DNA from: Candidatus Hydrogenedentota bacterium
GTDB taxonomy: Bacteria; Hydrogenedentota; Hydrogenedentia; Hydrogenedentales; SLHB01
Reading direction: 5' to 3'
DNA length: 43,402 nucleotides
NCBI GenBank assembly: GCA_020848835.1
Contig: JADLHJ010000050.1
Location: 1-43,402, forward strand
The position numbers and the translations under genes are program-made. Shown one piece after another: positions 1 through 7,670 of the stretch. The notes under the pieces are model-generated. The model was not told the origin of the DNA, made no database searches, and saw only the letters and a list, made by a program, of their open reading frames with translations. How positions within the stretch are numbered: the first letter of the stretch is position 1; each line of letters opens with the position of its first letter.

Positions 1-1019
1 CGATGAACAAGTACGTTGGCGGATTCGGCAGGGTCTTCCTGAAGGGACTCGCGGTTGATTCGCTGACGCTTACGATCCCGGAATCGGTGTTCATTGCGTT
101 CCAGAGCACATTCGCGATCATTACGCCCGCACTGATCATCGGTGCATTCGCGGAACGCATGAAGTTTTCGGCGGTGCTCCTGTTCTGCTGCCTGTGGTCC
201 GTACTTGTATATAGCCCAATCGCGCACATGGTATGGGGCGGCGCAGGCGCTTGGTTCTTCGATATGGGCGCACTCGACTTCGCCGGTGGTACGGTCGTTC
301 ACATTAATGCGGGTGTCGCGGCGCTGGTTGGCGCGCTGATGGTCGGCAAACGCAAAGGCTATCCCACAACACCGATGATGCCACACAACATGACGATGGC
401 CGTGACCGGCGCGGGCATGCTGTGGGTTGGTTGGTTTGGATTTAACGCTGGTAGCGCCGTCGCCGCAAATGGAACCGCGGGCATGGCGATGCTGGTGACG
501 CACATCGCAGCGGCGATGGCGGCGTTCACGTGGATGGTCATTGAATGGCTGAAGCACGGGAAGCCGAGCGCACTGGGCGCGATCACGGGTGGTGTTGCTG
601 GTCTCGTTGCGATTACTCCGGCTTCCGGTACAGCGGGTCCGATGGGCGCACTTGCCATTGGCTTCATTGTTGCGATCGTCTGCTTCATCGCGGCGACGAC
701 AATCAAGAAGGCGCTTGGATACGACGACTCGCTAGATGCTTTCGGCGTGCATGGCGTGGGTGGTCTCGTGGGCGCGCTTTTGACGGGTATCTTCGCGAAC
801 CCGGCACTGGGCGGCACCTACGCGGCGTATCCCGGCGTTGGTCCGCAGATGACGACGCAGATCATCACCTGCGTGGTGACCATCGTCTATTGCGGCATTG
901 TTTCGGCGGTCCTCTACAAACTCGTTGACCTCATCGTTGGTCTGCGCGTAGACGACGCGTCTGAACAAGAAGGTCTCGACACGACGGGCCACAACGAAGC
1001 TGGTTACAACCTGACGTAA
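1..1019 (+). CDS. amt: Ammonium transporter (Amt/MEP/Rh family), 5' partial
   Basis: Integral membrane channel that moves ammonium/ammonia across the inner membrane. The visible 338 residues are the C-terminal three quarters of an Amt protein. They contain the family stretch AFAERMKFSA followed by hydrophobic helices, the first pore histidine in GGTVVHINAGV, the FNAGSA motif, and the second pore histidine in DAFGVHGVGG. About eight membrane segments can be counted and the tail is cytoplasmic and acidic. The reading frame is open to the window edge, so the ATG at base 3 is probably an internal Met and the true start lies upstream. A strong terminator follows directly. A glnK/glnB partner, common beside amt, is not in view. 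Confidence 0.95.
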   Translation, partial: MNKYVGGFGRVFLKGLAVDSLTLTIPESVFIAFQSTFAIITPALIIGAFAERMKFSAVLLFCCLWSVLVYSPIAHMVWGGAGAWFFDMGALDFAGGTVVHINAGVAALVGALMVGKRKGYPTTPMMPHNMTMAVTGAGMLWVGWFGFNAGSAVAANGTAGMAMLVTHIAAAMAAFTWMVIEWLKHGKPSALGAITGGVAGLVAITPASGTAGPMGALAIGFIVAIVCFIAATTIKKALGYDDSLDAFGVHGVGGLVGALLTGIFANPALGGTYAAYPGVGPQMTTQIITCVVTIVYCGIVSAVLYKLVDLIVGLRVDDASEQEGLDTTGHNEAGYNLT

Positions 1020-1049
1020 TAAGCAGCGCAGCACCGTTGCTTGAAAACT

Positions 1050-1086
1050 GCGGCGCGAGGGGCGAAAGCCTCTCGCGCCGCTTTTT
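1050..1086 (+). terminator. Rho-independent terminator after amt
   Basis: A GC-rich hairpin of about 14 bp (arms 1050-1063 and 1068-1081) closed by a GAAA tetraloop is followed by five T residues. It lies 30 bases after the amt stop. The T run overlaps the stop codon of the convergent FG-GAP gene, so the hairpin may act in both directions. Confidence 0.93.
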
Positions 1087-2296
1087 AATGTGCGACTTTG
1101 TCCCAGATGTTTTCGTACCAGACTACGTTGTGGGTTGAAGTGCCGATTGCGACGATGTCTTGGTCGCCATCTTGGTCGATGTCGGATATGAAAATGCCTG
1201 AGGCGGCGATGTTGCCTTTGTCGAGGACGCAGATTTCCCATTCGGCGCTGCCTGCGGCCCATTGGTAAATGCGCAGCGCTTTCTCGCCGCCGCGACCGCC
1301 CGCTACAATTTCGTCGTTGCCATCTTTTTCGACATCAAAGCATGCGAGTGCGTGGCCATCTTTTAACTCGGTGTCGATCACGAAGCGCGGCTCGCCCATG
1401 GAAATGGGTTCTCCGATCTCGTAGACGACAACTTCGTTACCGTGCCACGGTTCAATTGTCGTAACGTATCGCATCTCCTGGGAACGAAGGACGCCGAAGG
1501 CGACTTCGCTGGAACCTTGTGCGGGGCGTTGGCCTTTGTGTCCTTCGCCGAGTTGTTGCTTCTTAAACGCTTTTTGACTTGGATCGAAATCAAAGAGTTG
1601 GACTCCCGTTGCACTCGCTGCGAGTATTTCGTCTGACGCATCATCGTCCCACTGCACGACGCGCATCGCGTGCGCCATTTCCAGAGTTTCGTCGATTATG
1701 AATGGGGCCCAGCTTGGCGGAGTGTGATAGGCGACAAACTTCAGCGGGCCAGCATAGTAAGGCGCTTTTGCACCAACGCCAATGATAGGCAGGTTCAGCA
1801 AGCACTCTACGGGTTTGCCATTTATTTCAATGTTTGCGAAGCGCACGCGGTGGGAAGTTGGAATGGCATCAATTTCATGCAGCAGCCAATCCTGCGACGA
1901 TTCGGGTTTGTCCGGGCATTCGAGCCAGGCGACTTTTCCCCCTGCTGTGGAATTCTGAAGGCTGAATTCGTACGCGAGCGCCAGGTCTTGATCGCCGTCG
2001 CCGTCGATATCACGCGGCGCAACATCGATATTATCTTTCGTCTGGGTCGTGATAGCGTAGCGTTCCCAGGTTGGGTTCTTATACCAGACTAATTGCGAGG
2101 GCGACGTGGACAACGCGATCGCGTCGGGCTTTCCATCTTTATTGATGTCCGCGACGCTGACCTGATAGCCGCCTTCAAAGTTATTGTCCAGCTCATGTTT
2201 CTTGAAGGCTCCGGGTTGTATCGCGCCGGCGTTCCAAGTTGCGCCGAGAATCAGTCCGGCGATCATTGCCGTTGTGCGTTTATCACAACGAATCAT
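1085..2296 (-). CDS. Exported FG-GAP/VCBS repeat protein
   Basis: Predicted secreted protein of 403 residues with a beta-propeller built of FG-GAP/VCBS repeats. I place the start at 2296: it begins MIRCDKRTTAMIAG, has a short hydrophobic signal segment ending near GATWNAGA, and has an AGGTGG ribosome site. Frame upstream of this Met only overlaps the next gene. Calcium-binding DxDxDG-type loops are visible: DINKDGKPD, DIDGDGDQD, VEKDGND and DIDQDGDQD. These repeats bind Ca2+ and usually serve in adhesion or carbohydrate binding; no catalytic motif was seen. It starts 8 bases after the stop of the endonuclease III-like gene, so it is probably the last gene of a three-gene minus-strand unit. 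Confidence 0.85.
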   Translation of the reverse strand: MIRCDKRTTAMIAGLILGATWNAGAIQPGAFKKHELDNNFEGGYQVSVADINKDGKPDAIALSTSPSQLVWYKNPTWERYAITTQTKDNIDVAPRDIDGDGDQDLALAYEFSLQNSTAGGKVAWLECPDKPESSQDWLLHEIDAIPTSHRVRFANIEINGKPVECLLNLPIIGVGAKAPYYAGPLKFVAYHTPPSWAPFIIDETLEMAHAMRVVQWDDDASDEILAASATGVQLFDFDPSQKAFKKQQLGEGHKGQRPAQGSSEVAFGVLRSQEMRYVTTIEPWHGNEVVVYEIGEPISMGEPRFVIDTELKDGHALACFDVEKDGNDEIVAGGRGGEKALRIYQWAAGSAEWEICVLDKGNIAASGIFISDIDQDGDQDIVAIGTSTHNVVWYENIWDKVAH

Positions 2297-2303
2297 TTCC
2301 ACC

Positions 2304-2975
2304 TCACAGTTTGGGTTGGCCGCGTTTGAGCATGGGGGCGAGGGGACAGGACTCGCATTTGGGCCCGCGGCGGCAGAAGTCTTTGCCAGTATAGACAATG
2401 AGTCCGTGGTACTCCTTGAACGTGTGCAAATCGTTGTCCACATTGCGCTCGAACAATGCGCGGAGTTCTTCGTAGGTCGCGCGGTCGTCGGCGAGACCGT
2501 GTCGCGTCAGCATGCGGCGTGTGTAAGCATCGATCACGAAAACAGGCTTCTCACAGGCGTAGAGCAGGATGTCGTCGGCGGTTTCGGGGCCGACGCCTGC
2601 AATGCTTAGCAATTCCGGTCGCAACTCGTCCAATGGCCGTTCCGCCATCTTTGCCATATCGCCGTCGTAGCGCGTGAGCAGATGTTTGCAGAACGCGCGC
2701 AGCCGGATGGACTTCACCCGGAAATATCCAGAGGGCCGGAGCAACTCGTGAAGCGTGTCGTCATCGGATTCGAGGATTACGCGCGGCGAAAGTTTTTTCG
2801 CGCGTTTAAGATTGGCAATTGCTTTTTCGACATTGGTCCACGCGGTGTTCTGCACGAGGATTGCGCCGACGGCGATCTCGAACGGCGAATCGCCGGGCCA
2901 CCAGTGCGTGGGCCCGAAGTGCGCAGCCATGCGATCGTAGATTTCGCGCAAGGCGCGGCGGACGTGCTTAGGCAT
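2304..2975 (-). CDS. Endonuclease III-like (HhH-GPD) DNA glycosylase
   Basis: Base-excision repair glycosylase of 223 residues. Visible are the helical core motif ILVQNTAWTNVEKAI, the helix-hairpin-helix GVGPETADDILLYA, and the catalytic aspartate in VFVIDAYTRRML. The start is set at 2975 (MPKHVRRAL), giving a one-base overlap with the upstream stop (TAATG). Two family features are altered. The lysine used by bifunctional Nth (RKTAN) is a glutamate here (PETAD), which suggests a monofunctional glycosylase. The C-terminal iron-sulfur region has only three cysteines (CRRGPKCESC) in place of the usual four with C-x6-C-x2-C-x5-C spacing. It fits the Nth-like/MagIII type subfamily better than classical Nth; substrate unknown. 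Confidence 0.88.
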   Translation of the reverse strand: MPKHVRRALREIYDRMAAHFGPTHWWPGDSPFEIAVGAILVQNTAWTNVEKAIANLKRAKKLSPRVILESDDDTLHELLRPSGYFRVKSIRLRAFCKHLLTRYDGDMAKMAERPLDELRPELLSIAGVGPETADDILLYACEKPVFVIDAYTRRMLTRHGLADDRATYEELRALFERNVDNDLHTFKEYHGLIVYTGKDFCRRGPKCESCPLAPMLKRGQPKL

Positions 2976-3862
2976 TACTTCGCTTTGCGGACAGTCACCG
3001 CAGCGCCAAAACCCTGCTTGATTGCCTCCGCGAGGCTGCCTTTGTTGATGGCGCACTCGACGAAGCCCGAACTTTGCACGACTACGAGACGTTCGCCTTC
3101 AGGCACTTCGGCGTAGGTGCGTTTGAAAGGTGCGATCCATTTCTCGCTGCCGATGGTGACTTCGATAGCGTTTGCGAGCGCAATATCAAGCGATTTGAGA
3201 TCGGTCGAGGTGATGTTGGTGATGACGTTGCCGTAAGGGTCCGTGCGCATCACGGTGCCCGATGCTACACCGTTCTCGACGACGCTGCGTTTGAGGTCGA
3301 GTTTTACGATCGAATCGAGCGCGGGCCCACACTTTTCGACCGGCACACCGCTGGCCAGCGACGCGCCGACGGGTCCGTAGATGTCGCGGCCATGGAAAAC
3401 GGTCGAAGTCGTTTCCGCACGCCACAGTTCCTTGTTGGTCAGCTCACGGATTTGTTTGATGCCGAATTTATCCGCGACCAGCGTGGTCAGGCCGTTGTCG
3501 GGCCCGACGAAGCAATAGCCGTTGTTCGTTTCCAGCACAATAGATTTACGAGGAGTGCCGACGCCGGGATCGACAATGTTGATGAACACGGTGCCTCTTG
3601 GGTATTCGCCCGCCGCCTCGACGAGGAGATAGGCGCCTGCAGTGATGTCGAAGGGAGGTACCGCGTTGGTAAGGTCGTTCACCTTGGCATCCGGAAACTT
3701 CGAGTAAATCGCGCCGCGAATGATGCCCATATAGATCGAGTCGGTGCCGTAGTCGGTCATGAGGATGACGAGGCCGTTTGGTTTGAAGTCGTCGGCGGGG
3801 GCCGGAAACGCGAGACAAACTATTGCGGCGAAAAAAAAGACTATGGCGCGGAACGGGCGCAT
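2975..3862 (-). CDS. SAM hydrolase / SAM hydroxide adenosyltransferase (DUF62), with signal peptide
   Basis: Member of the family that hydrolyses S-adenosylmethionine to adenosine and methionine and that also includes the SAM-dependent chlorinase and fluorinase. Of 295 residues, 1-23 are a clear signal peptide (MRPFRAIVFFFAAIVCLAFP then APADD). The N-terminal domain shows LMTDYGTDSIYMG and FINIVDPGVGT, then FHGRDIYGPVGA; the C-terminal barrel has DPYGNVITNI. Length matches the family plus a leader. Export is odd because SAM is a cytoplasmic metabolite. The start has a GGAG site upstream. It overlaps the next gene by one base and probably heads the operon with the glycosylase and FG-GAP protein. 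Confidence 0.88.
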   Translation of the reverse strand: MRPFRAIVFFFAAIVCLAFPAPADDFKPNGLVILMTDYGTDSIYMGIIRGAIYSKFPDAKVNDLTNAVPPFDITAGAYLLVEAAGEYPRGTVFINIVDPGVGTPRKSIVLETNNGYCFVGPDNGLTTLVADKFGIKQIRELTNKELWRAETTSTVFHGRDIYGPVGASLASGVPVEKCGPALDSIVKLDLKRSVVENGVASGTVMRTDPYGNVITNITSTDLKSLDIALANAIEVTIGSEKWIAPFKRTYAEVPEGERLVVVQSSGFVECAINKGSLAEAIKQGFGAAVTVRKAK

Positions 3863-3899
3863 GGCGGAACTCCAAGGTTGTCAGAATACGCAAAGACAA

Positions 3900-3925
3900 G
3901 CCGAATCGGAATTCGGCGCTACGAG
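3900..3925 (+). repeat. REP-like imperfect palindrome, copy 1
   Basis: Seven-base arms GCCGAAT/ATTCGGC around a CGGA loop, followed by GCTACGAG. The same layout, a GC hairpin followed by (G/C/A/T)CTACG on the plus strand, recurs at 29562, 30984 and 31538 with different hairpin sequence, so it appears to be a dispersed palindromic repeat family. Here it lies just upstream of the SAM hydrolase start. Confidence 0.55.
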
Positions 3926-4402
3926 CGCACGAGCATAGTTGAGACGATTTCGCAATGACAACCGGTATGCGCATTGCCACCTTGAATTGGACGCGGCATG
4001 TTCCCCCCTTCGACCCGCATTCGCCTTCATACTATTGCCCAGTCTGTTGCACTCCGGCTGGAAAGAGTGGAACGCCGATGCTCACGTATTGGACGGATTG
4101 ACGCGGATGGGAGACAAGGGGGAAACGGTTGACCGGAGTAGGAGCAACGGTATAGAGGCGCGAACGCGGAATGCTTCTCTTGCGACGGTCCTTCTTCGTT
4201 ATCTGAGTTTGCGAAACGACCCCTGTTTGATTGACTAGAGTTGCGAAAACTACCTAAGAGATGGTCTGGAACAATGCTAAGTATAGGAAGTTATGGGATG
4301 CATGAGAGGTATGGTGGTTTCAGCGCCACGGCGGATTTGGCTGACTTGCACACGTCAATGTAATTGGCTCGAGATCGCGAATTATTAACGAACTGAAAAT
4401 AG
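3926..4402. other. Chromosomal intergenic region left of the element
   Basis: About 480 bases with no convincing gene. Short open frames here lack ribosome sites and recognisable protein character. In the uninterrupted chromosome this region would lie directly downstream, on the minus strand, of the structured RNA described at 17130-17264. No clear terminator with a T run was found. Confidence 0.5.
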
Positions 4403-4449
4403 ATTAGCGGCCGGGGATGCGTGGCATAACCTAAGCCTGGTATACAGAA
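4403..4449 (+). repeat. attL direct repeat
   Basis: 47-bp repeat starting ATTAGCGGCCGGGGATGC, identical to 17132-17178 except for A versus G at position 42. The first 41 bases are a perfect match. It represents the left attachment site. It contains the 3' part of the predicted structured RNA (minus strand) whose intact copy is at the right end. Confidence 0.92.
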
Positions 4450-4458
4450 ATTAGGCCC

Positions 4459-4489
4459 TTGCATATCAACGGTTTGCGTTGATATGCAA
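4459..4489. repeat. Perfect 12-bp inverted repeat just inside attL
   Basis: Arms TTGCATATCAAC (4459-4470) and its exact reverse complement (4478-4489) around a 7-base loop. No T run follows on either strand, so a simple terminator is unlikely. Its place between the att core and the integrase arm sites suggests a protein-binding or cruciform site used in recombination. Confidence 0.6.
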
Positions 4490-4509
4490 AGACTTACAGG
4501 GAATCAATC

Positions 4510-4560
4510 GGAGTCATTTGGAGCCTATTGGAGCCAAATTCCAGCACAATTCCAGCACAA
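4510..4560 (+). promoter_or_regulatory. Left-arm recombination sites: three 10-bp repeats plus two integrase-arm-type repeats
   Basis: GGAGTCATTT, GGAGCCTATT and GGAGCCAAAT sit head to tail at a 10-bp period (4510-4539), the spacing expected for a recombination directionality factor bound on one helix face. They run into two copies of ATTCCAGCACAA (4538-4549 and 4549-4560). The same unit occurs near the right end at 17059-17080. Repeats shared by both arms are typical arm-type sites for the N-terminal domain of tyrosine integrases. Functional assignment is inferred. Confidence 0.6.
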
Positions 4561-4574
4561 ATTTTTCGTAATAG

Positions 4575-4769
4575 TTATGTATCAATTGCAATACGGCGAT
4601 TCTTGTGTAAATAGGCATCAAGATCGCTCTTGTAGAATCGTTTGCGTTTTCCGCACAAGTGGTAAGTAATCTGGAATTTGTTCACAAGCTTCTCGAACGT
4701 CTTGTAGTGGATACTGTAATACTCGGCGGCTTCTTTCTTAGTTAGTGGTTTCTCCATTTTGCTTTCCAT
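4575..4769 (-). CDS. AlpA/excisionase-like helix-turn-helix protein
   Basis: 64-residue basic protein with a winged-helix MerR/AlpA-type domain (HTH_17): LTKKEAAEYYSIHYKTFEKL is the helix-turn-helix and GKRKRFYKSDLDAYLH the wing and last helix. Such proteins act as excisionases or as activators of integrase genes. It lies directly beside the left-arm repeats, opposite the integrase end, as expected for a directionality factor. A start at residue 5 (MEKPLTKK, base 4757) is also possible and has a GGA upstream. A near-consensus promoter at 4854-4882 faces it, with a structured leader between. Confidence 0.8.
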   Translation of the reverse strand: MESKMEKPLTKKEAAEYYSIHYKTFEKLVNKFQITYHLCGKRKRFYKSDLDAYLHKNRRIAIDT

Positions 4770-4800
4770 CTAGACATGGCTCTGCCATTGTCCATTTGAA

Positions 4801-4837
4801 AAGCCAAAAGTAGAAACAGTCTACCAATTCACGGCTT
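4801..4837 (-). promoter_or_regulatory. Leader hairpin of the GUGA...UUU type, copy 1
   Basis: In the leader of the AlpA-like gene the minus-strand RNA forms AAGCC (4837-4833) paired with GGCUU (4805-4801). The loop begins GUGAAUU and ends UUUU and contains an inner hairpin GUAGA/UCUAC. The stem differs from the copies at 15485 and 15697 by paired changes, while GUGA and UUU at the loop edges are kept. Confidence 0.5.
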
Positions 4838-4853
4838 AAACTTGAGGGACATT

Positions 4854-4882
4854 ATTATAGCACAAAACGGCCAAAATGTCAA
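4854..4882 (-). promoter_or_regulatory. Sigma70-type promoter P1
   Basis: On the minus strand TTGACA (4882-4877), 17 bp, TATAAT (4859-4854). The spacer contains GG-CG-TTTGTG, as in P2 and P3. It would start transcription near 4847 towards the AlpA-like gene. A second TTGACATTTT lies about 19 bases further upstream. Confidence 0.85.
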
Positions 4883-5006
4883 TCACAAATTTTACAAAAT
4901 GTCAAGAGGCAATTTTTGACTCTCCCAAAAAGTAACCAGCTACCGTGGCAGTTTTTGGCAATTAGCCGATTCAATGTAAAGAATTTACCCCCGTGGGTAC
5001 CTAGAC

Positions 5007-5069
5007 CCTAAGAGCCTAAGAATCTTTTCAGTGTAAACGTCTTAAACCTAACGCTCTTAGGCTCTTAAA
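5007..5069. repeat. Element-specific AAGAGCCTAAGA motif pair
   Basis: CCTAAGAGCCTAAGAATCTT at 5007-5026 faces its inverted relative CGCTCTTAGGCTCTTAAA at 5052-5069, about 25 bases apart. Relatives of this motif occur elsewhere in the element (5961-5990, near 10082-10101, 15961-15978 and 16001-16020), always in non-coding DNA. It could be an operator or replication-related site. Here it lies upstream of the serine recombinase promoter. Confidence 0.5.
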
Positions 5070-5097
5070 ACAATTTCTGTTGCACAAAGGTTCCCTC

Positions 5098-5127
5098 TTG
5101 CAGCATGACCGTTACTTGTGATACTAT
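5098..5127 (+). promoter_or_regulatory. Possible promoter of the serine recombinase gene
   Basis: TTGCAG (5098-5103), 18 bp, TACTAT (5122-5127), about 36 bases before the ATG at 5164. It is moderate, not consensus. The inverted AAGAGCCT motifs sit immediately upstream. Confidence 0.4.
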
Positions 5128-5163
5128 AAATTTGTAGCCGATAAACCAATAAGGAGTACAAAT

Positions 5164-5841
5164 ATGAACAAGGCAGTGATTCTGACTCGCGTGTCAACGT
5201 GCGAACAAGAGACAAGTATCGAAATGCAGATTGAACGGCTAAAGGCATACTGTCTCGCTAAAGGCTTGGAAGTGGTGGAAGTGGTTACAGACTCCGCCGT
5301 GTCAGGGAGCGTGCCACTTGATGAAAGAGACGGCGGGAAACGGATAAAGGAATTGATAGACGCGAAGGCTATAAGCCATATCGTAGGCTTTAAGCTGGAT
5401 CGCATGTTCCGAGACGCGGGGGATTGCCTCACCAAGACGAAAGAATGGGAAAAGAGCGGCATTGCGTGCCATATGCTTGATATTGGCGTGGATACCACAA
5501 CGGCACAAGGCAGGTTTTTTCTAACTATCGTAGCTGGCTTTGCTGAAATGGAAAGGCGCGTCATTGCAGATCGCACCAAAAATGCAATGGAGCACAAGAA
5601 GAAACACAAACAAGTCTACAGCGCCCCCGTATACGGTTTTGACAGCGTAGACGGGGCATTACAGCCTAATGAGGGAGAAAACCGCACAGTGAGGCTTATA
5701 CAGCGTCTAAAGGTGCAAGGGAAAGGCTATCGCGCCATAGCAAACCACTTGAACGAAAAGGGTATCAAGTCTAAGACTGGCGGAGTCTGGCATTTTTCCG
5801 CCGTGCGCAACGTCTTATCGAATTCGATCCATAAAAGCTAA
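5164..5841 (+). CDS. Small serine recombinase (resolvase/invertase family)
   Basis: 225-residue site-specific recombinase that would cut and rejoin DNA through a serine-5' phosphate link. The catalytic domain starts RVSTCEQ with Arg9 and nucleophile Ser11, then has GFKLDRMFRDAGD with the conserved arginines and TAQGRFFLTIVAGFAEMER, the long dimer helix. Residues after about 140 form a short DNA-binding part with YGFDSVDG and GKGYRAIANHLNEKGI. It is longer than a simple resolvase (about 185) and much shorter than a large serine integrase. The start has a good AAGGAGT site. Since the element already has a tyrosine integrase, this enzyme may resolve multimers or invert DNA; no obvious res site was identified. 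Confidence 0.9.
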   Translation: MNKAVILTRVSTCEQETSIEMQIERLKAYCLAKGLEVVEVVTDSAVSGSVPLDERDGGKRIKELIDAKAISHIVGFKLDRMFRDAGDCLTKTKEWEKSGIACHMLDIGVDTTTAQGRFFLTIVAGFAEMERRVIADRTKNAMEHKKKHKQVYSAPVYGFDSVDGALQPNEGENRTVRLIQRLKVQGKGYRAIANHLNEKGIKSKTGGVWHFSAVRNVLSNSIHKS

Positions 5842-5961
5842 GGCCCAAAGTTTGCGGCCATGCCTAGAACCTTACCACTTGAATTATTAGATTTTAGCAC
5901 CCTGTATTATATCGACAATACACTAATCACCACTCCTGCCAAAATCTGACCGAAATTGAGG

Positions 5962-5982
5962 CTCAGAATCTTAGGTTCTGAG
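5962..5982. repeat. Short inverted repeat between recombinase and protease genes
   Basis: CTCAGAA, 7-base centre TCTTAGG, TTCTGAG: perfect 7-bp arms. It overlaps one copy of the AATCTTAGG motif family. The rest of 5842-6097 shows no gene. Confidence 0.5.
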
Positions 5983-6097
5983 AACCTTCCTTGTTAACGA
6001 CCGCGCGAATTTTTCGCTGGAATTCTGGCTGGCGATTTGAAATTCAGATTGTCTCTCGCTTAGTTTTTCGTATCCGGCGTAACATTGGGGTAGGTCT

Positions 6098-7654
6098 ATG
6101 CGGTTGTCATGCCTTCTGCTCTGCGTCCTTCCAGCCTTAGGGCAATCAGCACCACCACACTTTGAACCGCCTACCGATACTCTCTACACGCCATTCTCCT
6201 TTGAGCAAGGCAAAGCCTTGGCGTCTGCACCCGGAAAAGAAATCGTATTCAGTGACTACGCTGGCATGAATGAAATGCTCAAAGCATCTTATGAGGCTTA
6301 CGATCCTGAAATGGACTGTGAGGATTGTGGAAAGAAGAGATTCGCACATTCTGTAGACATAGAATTGACTGAGCCACTTTTTGAAAATCCGGTCAAGACG
6401 GAAGACGGCTATCAATATGTCACGCGCGTTAGGTCAGTAGGTGCGTTGACCCTTGGCTTGACCGTAAAGGCAGACATAGACGCGCCTGAGTTCGAGCTAT
6501 ATGTCATAGCGCCAAGGGTAGGACGATCCTTTGGGCCTTTTTACAAAGAGGATATGCTTGGGAGCGAAGGGCGATGTTTGCCATTGCTTCAGGGGGAGGA
6601 AATTATTCTAGTGCTCCTTACGAATGCACGAAATTTCACGGAACTAAGATTGCTCCGTTATTCTCACGGCTTTGAGCAATTGTTCGCAGTTTCAAAGCTG
6701 GAAAGTTGTCATATTGATCTTGCTTGCGCAGAAGATGGCGCTCTGAGGATTCTTGGTTCAGGAACAGGGCTATTAATCTTTGCCAACTCTGTTTATTGCT
6801 CTAGTGCTCTTGTTAACGTGCCCGCGACACAGACTAACGAGCCTTATCTACTTACCGCTGCACACTGCGTTAGTACCGACTCTGGAGTAACAGCTGCTGA
6901 AATCATTTGGGATTTTCAGTTAGGCTATTGTGGAAGCGTGGATGCGCCTGATCTAGACCTGCTTCCGCGAAGCTTCGGTGATAAACTACTTGAAACCAGC
7001 GCGATTTATGATATGACTCTTATGAGTTTGGATTCCGTAGAATCTGGTCCAAATGGGCGAGCATACCTTGGATGGAATGCGACTCCTAGAACAATTGGAG
7101 ACGATCTAGTAACGATAGGACATCCAGATCAAGCGCCCACAAAGATTTCTTTCGGCTCCGTTAAAAAACTAAATCTGGATGTTTTTGGCGGTACCTACAT
7201 TAAAGCGGTCTTAGCTAAAGACGGTGGAGTAACCGAGGGCGGTTCCTCCGGTTCACCGGTAGTTTTACATTCTGCAGATTATTCGCTGATCGGTATACAT
7301 TCTGGTGCCTTACAACATACATGCGGGCGAGAGAACAACATCCAATTTGTAGGAGCACTTAGCGATTTTTTCCCTCAGGTATCTACTTACCTAAACAAAA
7401 CCGACGATCCCGGCAATGGTGGCGGTGGCTCTACAGGCTGCGCAACCAAAACCGCGCTGAGAGGCCAAGACCCTGAGCTACTTGCACGCGCATACGAATT
7501 TAGGGATTGGCTTAATCAATCTTCGGCTGGCCGCTTGTTTGTAGACTTGTATTACAAGGTGCTTAGTCCAGTGGCAAAGCCAATTGTGGAGGAATCAGAA
7601 ATCGCACGGAAAGCATATGTTCATAGTCTGAGTAGCGTTTTGAGCGTGAAGTAG
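6098..7654 (+). CDS. Secreted trypsin-like serine protease with CFI-box-like C-terminus
   Basis: 518 residues. Residues 1-17 are a signal peptide (MRLSCLLLCVLPALGQSA). The chymotrypsin-fold domain has catalytic His256 in LLTAAHC, Asp305 in IYDMTLMSL and Ser384 in GGSSGSPVV, with conserved-looking cysteines. The GGSSGSP form and the long N-terminal region recall lysyl endopeptidase-type (S1 family) bacterial proteases. After a glycine-rich linker (GNGGGGSTG), the last 80 residues carry the pattern of CFI-box-type C-terminal domains: a cysteine start, then FRDWLNQSSAGRLFVDLYY and SPVAKPI. It stands alone on the plus strand and is convergent with the PHP-ATPase block. Its role as mobile cargo is unclear; secretion and proteolysis outside the cytoplasm are the secure part. 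Confidence 0.88.
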   Translation: MRLSCLLLCVLPALGQSAPPHFEPPTDTLYTPFSFEQGKALASAPGKEIVFSDYAGMNEMLKASYEAYDPEMDCEDCGKKRFAHSVDIELTEPLFENPVKTEDGYQYVTRVRSVGALTLGLTVKADIDAPEFELYVIAPRVGRSFGPFYKEDMLGSEGRCLPLLQGEEIILVLLTNARNFTELRLLRYSHGFEQLFAVSKLESCHIDLACAEDGALRILGSGTGLLIFANSVYCSSALVNVPATQTNEPYLLTAAHCVSTDSGVTAAEIIWDFQLGYCGSVDAPDLDLLPRSFGDKLLETSAIYDMTLMSLDSVESGPNGRAYLGWNATPRTIGDDLVTIGHPDQAPTKISFGSVKKLNLDVFGGTYIKAVLAKDGGVTEGGSSGSPVVLHSADYSLIGIHSGALQHTCGRENNIQFVGALSDFFPQVSTYLNKTDDPGNGGGGSTGCATKTALRGQDPELLARAYEFRDWLNQSSAGRLFVDLYYKVLSPVAKPIVEESEIARKAYVHSLSSVLSVK

Positions 7655-7670
7655 GTTGGCCTTCTCGAAC

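Noticed and set aside
3939..4238. 99-codon frame left of the element
   Set aside because: No family resemblance, no convincing ribosome site, low-quality amino-acid composition.
4484..4669. 61-codon frame starting in the left inverted repeat
   Set aside because: Runs across the recombination sites and against the AlpA-like gene; no protein character.
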